Shown here: positions 1-5,685 of the stretch, piece by piece
Layout: the number at the start of each line of letters is the position of its first letter
Numbering within the stretch: position 1 is the stretch's first letter
DNA from: Verrucomicrobiota bacterium
GTDB lineage: Bacteria; Verrucomicrobiota; Verrucomicrobiia; Verrucomicrobiales; DEV007
Direction of reading: 5' to 3'
Length of the DNA stretch: 5,685 nucleotides
Assembly (NCBI GenBank): GCA_020629815.1
Contig: JAHDCN010000035.1
Span: forward strand, 9,880 to 15,564
Made by a program: the position numbers and the translations under genes
The notes under the pieces: model-generated
Told to the model about the DNA's origin: nothing
The model's input: the letters and a program-made list of their open reading frames with translations, nothing else
The model's database searches: none

Positions 1-4
1 CGAT

Positions 5-24
5 CACGGGCAAGAGTGCCCGTG
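5..24. repeat. Perfect 8-bp hairpin at the window edge
   Basis: CACGGGCA and TGCCCGTG pair perfectly around a 4-base AGAG loop. The following bases (TCCCTTAAT) are only weakly T-rich, so this is a poor terminator. It covers the GTG at 16, which makes that codon a less likely start for the glycosyltransferase. It could be the end of an upstream gene or part of a longer coding frame; the window does not show which. Confidence 0.4.
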
Positions 25-93
25 TCCCTTAATGCCGAATTCGATTGGCAGAAATTCGCAGATGCGCTAGTGATTGGACGAAGAAGCGAGCCG

Positions 94-1545
94 ATGCAGA
101 ATATCGTCATTGTCCACTACCACCTGCGCCGCGGAGGCGTGACGCGAGTGATCGAGACCGCAGTAAAGGCACTGCGCGGAAAAGCCAATATCGTAATCTT
201 CTCGGGTGAAGATTCGGTTGAGGAGATTGCGGGGACAACGGTGATTGTTCAACCGGCGCTCACCTATCGATCCGAAGGCAATCCGACTGTCGCGAGCGGT
301 CTGGCGGAGGCGTTGCTCGATGCTGCCCGTGAACACTTTGGCACCGACCCTGATCTCTGGCACTTCCATAACCACAGCTTGGGGAAGAATGTCTTGCTGC
401 CACCGGCGATTCGGGAATTGGCAGGTCAGAAACAGAGAATATTACTGCAACTCCACGACTTTCCCGAGGACGGGCGTCCTCAGAATTACGCATTGCAGCG
501 TTCTTCGTTCGAAAATATTGAGAGATTTGAAGAGGCACTGTATCCGACGGCGCGGCACATCCACTACGCGACCATCAATAGTCGTGACTACCGGTTCCTG
601 TCGCGCGCGGGGGTCGATCCTGATCGGCTTCATTTGTTGCCAAATGCGGTGTTACCCATATCGGTCGAGACGAAACCAACTGATCGACCTTTTTCCCGGG
701 ACAAAAAATGGGTTCTTTATCCGACACGCGGTATTCGGAGAAAGAACATTGGTGAGCTATTGCTGTTGGCATTTCTGAACCGGCAGGAATTTGATTTTGC
801 GACCACCTTGTCACCGGAGAACCCCGAGTGGCAATCGACTCATGAGCAATGGAGAGAGGTCGCGGAGCGTCTCGCGATTCCGGTGAAGTTGGGTATATCA
901 GATTCCGGAGAATGGCAGTTTTCCGATCTCATTGGTTGGGCAGACTGTTTGGTGACGACCAGCATCGCTGAAGGATTTGGTCTCGCATTTTTGGAGCCCT
1001 GGGTTTCCGGCAAAAGCGTGTTTGGCCGAAGACTCGAGCGGATCACACGCGACTTTTCAGAGAAAGAAATCGATTTGGGGCATATGTATGAAAGGCTCGA
1101 GATCCCAGTTTCGTGGATTGATCAGGCTGAGCTCGATCAGGCGATGGACGGCGTTCTTCGGCAAACCTATCTCGCCTATGACAGGGTATTGCCCGATGGC
1201 GCTGTTGAGCAGGCGAAGCAGGTTTGGATAAAAGACGGGTATATCGATTTCGGAGTGTTGTCGGAACCGTTCCAAATCTCCGTTTTAGAGAAACTCGCAG
1301 AGCAGCCTGATCTATGTGAAGAAGTGAAAGCACCCAAAATAGATCCCATGTCGGCGGAAGAGATTGCTGCCCGCTCTGCACCGGTAGCCCGGCATTTCAG
1401 CATTGATTCTTACGGCGGGAAACTGGAAACCATTTATCGGCGAGTAGGAAAGAGTCGAATCAGTCGGCGCATACGGCATTTGAATCCGGGAAAAGTTCTC
1501 GACGAGTTCTTGAGTCCAGCGCGCCTGAATTTACTGCGAACCTGA
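94..1545 (+). CDS. GT4-type retaining glycosyltransferase (483 aa)
   Basis: Cytoplasmic glycosyltransferase of the GT-B fold that moves a sugar from a nucleotide-sugar donor to an unidentified acceptor. The protein opens directly with the first Rossmann strand and the loop HYHLRRGGVTRV (residues about 8-19), typical of the GT4 N-terminal domain. A His-rich stretch, HFHNHSLGKN (90-99), and LQLHDFPEDG (118-127) follow. The C-terminal domain begins near PNAV (183-186). It has a donor-phosphate-binding R-x4-K pattern in TRGIRRKN (R212, K217) and the hallmark E-x7-E motif in EGFGLAFLE (E293, E301). I chose ATG 94 because the GT4 fold starts there. The frame stays open upstream, and a GTG at 16 would add 26 residues with no recognisable domain and would sit in a hairpin. 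A weak purine-rich stretch precedes ATG 94. The HAD gene starts 6 bases after the stop, so the two are probably an operon. The family call is strong; donor and acceptor are unknown. Confidence 0.88.
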   Translation: MQNIVIVHYHLRRGGVTRVIETAVKALRGKANIVIFSGEDSVEEIAGTTVIVQPALTYRSEGNPTVASGLAEALLDAAREHFGTDPDLWHFHNHSLGKNVLLPPAIRELAGQKQRILLQLHDFPEDGRPQNYALQRSSFENIERFEEALYPTARHIHYATINSRDYRFLSRAGVDPDRLHLLPNAVLPISVETKPTDRPFSRDKKWVLYPTRGIRRKNIGELLLLAFLNRQEFDFATTLSPENPEWQSTHEQWREVAERLAIPVKLGISDSGEWQFSDLIGWADCLVTTSIAEGFGLAFLEPWVSGKSVFGRRLERITRDFSEKEIDLGHMYERLEIPVSWIDQAELDQAMDGVLRQTYLAYDRVLPDGAVEQAKQVWIKDGYIDFGVLSEPFQISVLEKLAEQPDLCEEVKAPKIDPMSAEEIAARSAPVARHFSIDSYGGKLETIYRRVGKSRISRRIRHLNPGKVLDEFLSPARLNLLRT

Positions 1546-1551
1546 TAGCGT

Positions 1552-2388
1552 ATGAGCCATGACCACCCATCCTATTTTGCGAACCACTCCCGCCCGTTGG
1601 ATCCGGATCCAACCGATAGCGAGATTCGTTTGCCGCAGCTCGAGAAAGTAGATGCTGTGGTTTTCGACATTTACGGGACACTGATTATTTCGGCAGCAGG
1701 GGATATCAGTCTCGCGGATGAAAATGCTTCGCTGCATGCGATGGAAACGGCGCTTGCGGCAGTGGATTGCAAACGCGATCCGGCAGAAGCCTTGCAGGAA
1801 TATCACGAGGGAATTGGCTTGGCGCAAAAAGAGACTCGGGAGCGAGGAGTGGAATTTCCTGAGGTAGAGATTCGAGAAATTTGGGCCGACATTCTGGAGG
1901 ACGATCTGGTGGTCGAACAGGCCGCGGTCGCCTATGAATGCGCAGCGAATCCGGTGTGGCCGATGCCGGGGCTGGCTGAGGTGATCAAAGAAATTGGGCA
2001 AAAAAATATTCCGCTCGGCATTGTTTCGAATGCGCAGTTTTATACGCAGCACATGTTTCCTGCATTTCTCGGGTCTACTCTGGAAGAGTTGGGGTTCGAT
2101 CCGGAGTTGATGATTTTTTCCTACCAGGAGCGGGAGGGGAAACCCTCACGAAACTTGTATCGAAAGTTGTCAGATCGTCTGACCCAACAGGGTTTGGTCG
2201 CGGACCATACCCTGTATGTTGGCAACGATTTGCGAAAGGATATCGCACCCGCTCAGGCCGAGGGATTCGTCACAGCGTTGTTTGCCGGGGATGCGAGAAG
2301 TCTTCGGCTCTACAACAACGAAGTAGAACCGGATGCGGTGGTCACCGAGCTCGGCCAAATTTTGGAGATGCTTCCGTCTCACTCTTGA
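1552..2388 (+). CDS. HAD-superfamily hydrolase, haloacid-dehalogenase-like (278 aa)
   Basis: Soluble hydrolase of the HAD superfamily, with an aspartate nucleophile that forms a covalent enzyme intermediate. After a 30-residue N-terminal tail, motif I reads VVFDIYGTL with nucleophile D39. Residues about 50-150 fit a C1-type helical cap. Motif II is IVSN (S159), motif III is EGKPSRNLY (K197) and motif IV is VGNDLRKD (D226, D230). The position two after the nucleophile is Tyr (Y41), where phosphatases normally carry the second Asp. Tyr there is typical of L-2-haloacid dehalogenases, whereas motif IV looks like that of Mg-dependent phosphatases. Substrate prediction is therefore unsafe: phosphatase, dehalogenase or another hydrolase. 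ATG 1552 is the only reasonable start, since no Met lies between it and motif I. No Shine-Dalgarno is evident, so translation may be coupled to the glycosyltransferase 6 bases upstream. The last 10 bases overlap the convergent gene. Length is at the upper end for the family. Confidence 0.87.
   Translation: MSHDHPSYFANHSRPLDPDPTDSEIRLPQLEKVDAVVFDIYGTLIISAAGDISLADENASLHAMETALAAVDCKRDPAEALQEYHEGIGLAQKETRERGVEFPEVEIREIWADILEDDLVVEQAAVAYECAANPVWPMPGLAEVIKEIGQKNIPLGIVSNAQFYTQHMFPAFLGSTLEELGFDPELMIFSYQEREGKPSRNLYRKLSDRLTQQGLVADHTLYVGNDLRKDIAPAQAEGFVTALFAGDARSLRLYNNEVEPDAVVTELGQILEMLPSHS
1596..1613. repeat. 18-bp perfect palindrome inside the HAD gene
   Basis: GTTGGATCCGGATCCAAC is its own reverse complement over all 18 bases, with no spacer. 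It lies 44 bases after the HAD start codon and encodes residues LDPDP in the non-conserved N-terminal tail before motif I. It could be a protein-binding site or simply a by-product of the repeated Asp-Pro codons (GAT CCG GAT CCA). Confidence 0.5.
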
Positions 2389-5210
2389 AGAAACGCAATC
2401 AAGTCGCGGACATCGTCAGGATTCAGAGTTTGCAGCAATCCTTCCGGCATCAGTGACTGCGGTAGAATTTCCCGCTTCAGGATGCTGTCTTTCTGAATGA
2501 CTTGGGAATCTGCGAGCGTTCTCAGAGTAATCGTATACTCATTTTCGCTCTCTACGTTTCCGGAAATAACCGAATCATCCTTTTGAGTGACGACGGTCAT
2601 GCGATAGTCCGCAGGCAAAGTCGCGCTGGGATCGATAATGTTTTCCAAAAGATAATACAAATCGTCGCGATTGGCCCCGGTCAGCTCCGGGCCGATGTTG
2701 CCTCCTTCGCCATTTAGATTGTGACAGGCCATACAAAGCTGCTGAAATTTGGCATGGCCATTCTTGAGGTCGGCCTTTGCCAACACGTCGGGAAGTAACT
2801 GGTCCTGCCACTTTTTAATCTCTGCTCTTTTGTCGCTAGAAGAACTACCGAGACGTCCCCAGGATTTGGCGAGCTGCTGATTTAGCGCGTCGTCCTTGTA
2901 GGTTTGGATTTCACGGGCGTGATAGGCGGTTACGGCGTGGCGGGGGATTTGTTTTGCCGAAATGGCATCGAGCAGAACTCCTGCCAGCTTGCGATTGGAA
3001 GAAAGTGAGGTCACTGCCAAAGCTTGGGTCGCTGGAGGAAATTGCGAATAGCGATCCACTATGGCCTTGCCGATATCCGGTTTGCCCATTCGAGCGAGAA
3101 CGGGAATGACTTTGTTCGACAAATCCGGATTTTCGAGGAGTGGAAGAATCGAATCGGTAAGACCAGAGGCGGGCCTGCTCGCAAGCAAATCGAGCGCGAG
3201 TTGAGGCTCATTGCGAGTCGGGTCACCAGTCAGTAGTTCGCGCAGTTTGTTGCGGCTGCCGTCCTCATCAAAAATCTGATGAATGGCCAGCACGTCGGCG
3301 CGCATGTCTGGGTTGTCGAAAAACTTGATGAAAACCTCTGACCATCCATTCGGCTCCTCCAAGTCTTTGCGACCTTGAATGCCCGGTGCAAATCCCGCCA
3401 GAATAGAGGCAGCCTGCTGGTCGTTCGTAGTTTCCTGAAGAGTCGAAATCAACGGAGCAAAGACGCCGTTTTCCGCCAGGTTTTGGGAGAGGTTTTTGGT
3501 GAAGAGGGGGCGTTTCTCAGCGGCGATTTGCAGAAGGTTTTGGCATTCCGCGGGGTGCGCTGCCGCATGGTCTTTGATTCCGTAGTAGGTTAAGAGGTTG
3601 ATAGTAGTGTCATTCGAAGAAGTCCGCAGTATTCTCTCTGCTGATAGCCAGACTTCTTCCCCATCTTGCTCTCTCAGGGCTGACGCCGCTTTGCGAGTCT
3701 CAACAATACCCCCATACTGTGAAAGTGCTGATTGACTGCTGTGAGCGAAAAGTTTCCGGAATGTTCGATTGAAGTCATCGACTGAAAAGTTTTGATCAAA
3801 GATCTTTTCACCATCTATCCAGCGTCGAAGGGGGAATTCTCCGGACTTAATCCGTTCCAACAGAATCCACCGCGACTTCCTCGCATACCACTCATTCTCG
3901 TGCTCCTGTAGAGCCAGCAATTCCTCATTGCTCATCTCCCACAAGTTCTCCTGCATCGGCGGACTTGGCTCGCCGTAGATGATTTTGTATATCCTGCCTG
4001 AGGTTCGGTGCACGCCGTCGTTGTCGTGACATTCTCCGTTGTCGACCCAGTCGCTGAGATAGACATCACCGTCGGGACCGTAGATCAATTGCACTCCGCG
4101 AAACCAGGAATTGTTCGCGTGGAGAAAGTCGGGCTCATGCTTGCCGACGTAGGTGCTGCCTTTTGGCTCGAGTCGATCGACATTGACCCGACGCCCGTGG
4201 GTGTTGCACATGAACATCTTGTCGTGATACTTCGCCGGCCACTTGCCACCTTGATAAATCATTCCGCCACTGTGGGAGTGCCCGCCGCCGAGCTCGCCGT
4301 GAACTCCTTTGCCATCGCGTGTCTTGGTCCAGTCGGTGTGGGCTCCTGCGTGATGCAGGTGGTCGCAGCACATGCCGATTCGGTCGTAGACAAACTTGGT
4401 AAACGGATCCGCGCGGTTTCCCATACGCGGGTAGTAGGCGCCGGGAATCGCGTGCCAGAGATGACCGTTCACATTGTTGGTGAAAAACAGGTCACCCTTT
4501 TCATTCCAGTCCATGCCCCAGGGGTTGGTAGTGCCTCGGCAAACGACTTCGAATTTTTCCGTTCCCGGATGGTAGCGCCAGATCGCACAGTCGAACTCAA
4601 TCCGTTCACCGGCGGGTGCTCCGGGCTTGCCAACCTTGCTGGGGGATGTGATCCCATGCCGACCATACAACCAACCGTCGATGCCCCAGGTGAGGCCATT
4701 GAAAAAGTTGTGCTTTGCTTTAGTCGTCCAGCCATCGAGCACGACCACTGGCTCTCCATCGGGAATATCGTCGCGGTTTTTATCTGGATAAAACAACAGG
4801 TTGGGAGAGGAGCATACCCAAACCCCGCCCCAACCGACAGTCATGCCGGAAAGGTGATCGATCCCGCTGACGAATACTTTGCGCGAGTCGTGACGGCCGT
4901 CGTTATCAGTATCTTCAAAAATCAGGATCCGATCTTCGCCTTTCTTCTCCCACTCTTTGTAGGAATAGGATTCCCCGACAAACAAGCGCCCCCGATCATC
5001 GAGAGCCATCGCTACCGGTTGGCGAACATCCGGATCACCGGCAAACAAGCGCACCTGGAATCCTTCGGGGACTGTGATCAGATCAGCTGCCTCCTGAGGA
5101 GTGGGCGGTTCCTCGCCGGGCGCCTGGGTATTGCGCGGCTGGTAGTTGTCTTGGGCGAACGAACTGAAGTAGCCAACGAATAGAAAGATAGACAGGATGA
5201 ATTTTCCCAT
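2379..5210 (-). CDS. PVC-type haem-binding CxxCH protein, putative exported dehydrogenase (943 aa)
   Basis: Predicted periplasmic or envelope oxidoreductase of the family with a Pirellula/Verrucomicrobium-type N-terminal domain and C-terminal haem domain. Its substrate is unknown; the propeller resembles sorbosone/glucose (PQQ-type) dehydrogenases. A signal peptide covers residues 1-19 (GKFILSIFLFVGYF core, likely cut after SFA). The beta-propeller spans about 45-412. It includes an Asp-rich loop DTDNDGRHD (100-108) like a calcium site, a more degenerate one at 143-151, and conserved Cys/His segments GMCCDHLHH (279-287) and GGGHSHSGGM. Residues about 415-785 are mostly helical and HEAT-like. 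The C-terminal cytochrome c domain has CMACH (C826, C829, H830), NIGPELTG and a probable axial Met in SLMPEG (M921). I chose ATG 5210 because the signal peptide starts there. A GTG at 5294 would add 28 residues read through the katG terminator hairpin. No clear Shine-Dalgarno is seen. Length is normal for the family; the family call is firm and the reaction is not. Confidence 0.93.
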   Translation of the reverse strand: MGKFILSIFLFVGYFSSFAQDNYQPRNTQAPGEEPPTPQEAADLITVPEGFQVRLFAGDPDVRQPVAMALDDRGRLFVGESYSYKEWEKKGEDRILIFEDTDNDGRHDSRKVFVSGIDHLSGMTVGWGGVWVCSSPNLLFYPDKNRDDIPDGEPVVVLDGWTTKAKHNFFNGLTWGIDGWLYGRHGITSPSKVGKPGAPAGERIEFDCAIWRYHPGTEKFEVVCRGTTNPWGMDWNEKGDLFFTNNVNGHLWHAIPGAYYPRMGNRADPFTKFVYDRIGMCCDHLHHAGAHTDWTKTRDGKGVHGELGGGHSHSGGMIYQGGKWPAKYHDKMFMCNTHGRRVNVDRLEPKGSTYVGKHEPDFLHANNSWFRGVQLIYGPDGDVYLSDWVDNGECHDNDGVHRTSGRIYKIIYGEPSPPMQENLWEMSNEELLALQEHENEWYARKSRWILLERIKSGEFPLRRWIDGEKIFDQNFSVDDFNRTFRKLFAHSSQSALSQYGGIVETRKAASALREQDGEEVWLSAERILRTSSNDTTINLLTYYGIKDHAAAHPAECQNLLQIAAEKRPLFTKNLSQNLAENGVFAPLISTLQETTNDQQAASILAGFAPGIQGRKDLEEPNGWSEVFIKFFDNPDMRADVLAIHQIFDEDGSRNKLRELLTGDPTRNEPQLALDLLASRPASGLTDSILPLLENPDLSNKVIPVLARMGKPDIGKAIVDRYSQFPPATQALAVTSLSSNRKLAGVLLDAISAKQIPRHAVTAYHAREIQTYKDDALNQQLAKSWGRLGSSSSDKRAEIKKWQDQLLPDVLAKADLKNGHAKFQQLCMACHNLNGEGGNIGPELTGANRDDLYYLLENIIDPSATLPADYRMTVVTQKDDSVISGNVESENEYTITLRTLADSQVIQKDSILKREILPQSLMPEGLLQTLNPDDVRDLIAFLQE

Positions 5211-5256
5211 ACCGAAAGTGTGACTCGTTTTCTGAACAGCGGCAATTCCGCAAGGA

Positions 5257-5268
5257 GGGAATATTCCC
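5257..5268. promoter_or_regulatory. 12-bp perfect palindrome upstream of the haem-protein gene, possible operator
   Basis: GGGAATATTCCC is a perfect dyad 47 bases upstream of the chosen ATG at 5210, between that gene and the katG terminator. With the terminator blocking read-through, the promoter of the haem-protein gene should lie in about 5211-5272, so a symmetric site here could bind a dimeric regulator. I see no convincing -35/-10 pair. The operator role is inference only. Confidence 0.3.
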
Positions 5269-5272
5269 AAGC

Positions 5273-5306
5273 AAAAAGGCCTGTCTGCTTTCACAGACAG
5301 GCCTTT
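5273..5306 (-). terminator. Intrinsic terminator of katG
   Basis: A perfect 13-bp inverted repeat pairs 5275-5287 with 5294-5306 around a 6-base loop. Read on the reverse strand, the GC-rich stem is followed by TTTTTGC, a classic rho-independent terminator. It begins 26 bases after the katG stop and lies about 60 bases upstream of the chosen start of the haem-protein gene, so it should separate the two units. On the forward strand the stem is followed by TTTGTT, so weak bidirectional action is possible, but no forward gene ends here. Confidence 0.9.
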
Positions 5307-5332
5307 GTTAATTCGAATTGTCGAGAATCGGA

Positions 5333-5685
5333 TTAGCTTTCGCTCAGGTCGTAGCGATCCAGATTCATCACCTTATTCCAGGCAGCGACGAAGTCTTCGA
5401 CGAACTTTTTCTTGCCGTCATTACTCGCGTAGACTTCGGCGAGAGCGCGAAGCTGCGAGTTGGAACCAAAGACCAGATCCACAGAAGTGGCGGTCCAGTT
5501 CAGGTCGCCGGACTCCCGATCGCGGCCTTCAAAGAAGTGATCGCAAACGGATGAGATCTTCCACTCGGTGTCCATGCTGGTCAGATTAACGAAGAAGTCA
5601 TTGGTCAGTTTGCCGCGCTCCTTGGTCAAAACGCCGAGGTCTGGATGACCCACTGTGGTTCCCAAAACGCGCATACCGCCAACGA
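5333..5685 (-). CDS. katG: Catalase-peroxidase KatG, C-terminal part (5' end outside window)
   Basis: The last 117 or so residues of a bifunctional catalase-peroxidase, a cytoplasmic haem b enzyme that removes hydrogen peroxide. The visible part belongs to the C-terminal domain, which lacks haem but supports the active site. Recognisable family segments, in order, are VGGMRVLG at the window edge, [44 protein letters not shown] and [16 protein letters not shown], close to the usual end of KatG. The catalytic residues and the Met-Tyr-Trp adduct lie outside the window. The frame is open to position 5685, so the Met at 5674 is internal, not a start. The TAA stop (5335-5333) is followed after 26 bases by a strong terminator hairpin, so katG transcription probably ends before the haem-protein gene. 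No frameshift or premature stop is visible in this part. Confidence 0.96.
   Translation of the reverse strand, partial: VGGMRVLGTTVGHPDLGVLTKERGKLTNDFFVNLTSMDTEWKISSVCDHFFEGRDRESGDLNWTATSVDLVFGSNSQLRALAEVYASNDGKKKFVEDFVAAWNKVMNLDRYDLSES

Noticed and set aside
245..778. A 177-codon forward frame inside the glycosyltransferase gene.
   Set aside because: Its product is rich in Arg, Cys and Ser and has no family pattern, while the overlapping frame carries clear GT4 motifs.
1531..2052. A 173-codon reverse open frame across the HAD gene.
   Set aside because: It lies antisense to conserved HAD motifs, has no recognisable domain and is probably a shadow.
2384..2403. CTTGA / TCAAG repeat at the convergent junction, considered as a terminator.
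   Set aside because: The stem is only 5 bp with a 10-base loop and no T-tract follows on either strand.
3783..3810. Inverted repeat TGAAAAG / CTTTTCA, with TTTGATCAAA in the loop.
   Set aside because: Only 7 bp, AT-rich, inside conserved-length coding sequence and not near a gene boundary; likely chance.
4008..5183. A 391-codon forward open frame antisense to the propeller part of the haem-protein gene.
   Set aside because: The reverse-strand frame matches a known family over its whole length. The forward frame has no recognisable domain and is explained by the codon pattern of the real gene.
5254..5259. A GGAGGG Shine-Dalgarno-like stretch on the forward strand.
   Set aside because: No forward gene with a sensible start or recognisable product follows; the forward frames beyond it lie antisense to katG.
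5333..5685. The idea that katG and the haem-protein gene form one oxidative-stress operon.
   Set aside because: A strong intrinsic terminator separates them, so co-transcription is unlikely; adjacency alone is not evidence of shared function.

Overview
The window most likely comes from a bacterium of the PVC group (Verrucomicrobiota or Planctomycetota, perhaps a marine Opitutae-like verrucomicrobium). The main reason is the large reverse-strand gene. It encodes an exported protein that joins a sorbosone-dehydrogenase-like beta-propeller, an alpha-helical repeat region and a C-terminal CxxCH haem domain, an architecture typical of that group. Weak or absent Shine-Dalgarno sequences and a GC content that looks slightly above 50% fit this but do not prove it.

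Layout: positions 1-93 are an upstream edge with a short perfect hairpin, in a frame that stays open to the window start. From 94 to 2388 two forward genes lie 6 bases apart: a GT4-type glycosyltransferase and a HAD-superfamily hydrolase. They are very probably one transcription unit. The HAD gene ends inside the 3' end of the convergent haem-protein gene, with a 10-base overlap. The haem-protein gene fills 2379-5210 on the reverse strand. Next come a short intergenic region with a 12-bp palindrome and a strong intrinsic terminator, and then the 3' end of katG (catalase-peroxidase), also on the reverse strand and cut by the window edge.

The glycosyltransferase and HAD protein may act in sequence on a sugar-phosphate or glycoside product, but the substrate cannot be read from the sequence. 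The haem protein is probably a periplasmic oxidoreductase that passes electrons to its own c-type haem. KatG removes hydrogen peroxide in the cytoplasm. The terminator after katG suggests that katG and the haem-protein gene are separate units despite sharing a strand.

No mobile element, CRISPR array, tRNA or rRNA is visible. No gene-free stretch exceeds about 125 bases. I see no clearly new multi-gene system here. The points most worth a second look are the mixed HAD motifs, an 18-bp perfect palindrome inside the HAD gene, and the true starts of the glycosyltransferase and haem-protein genes.
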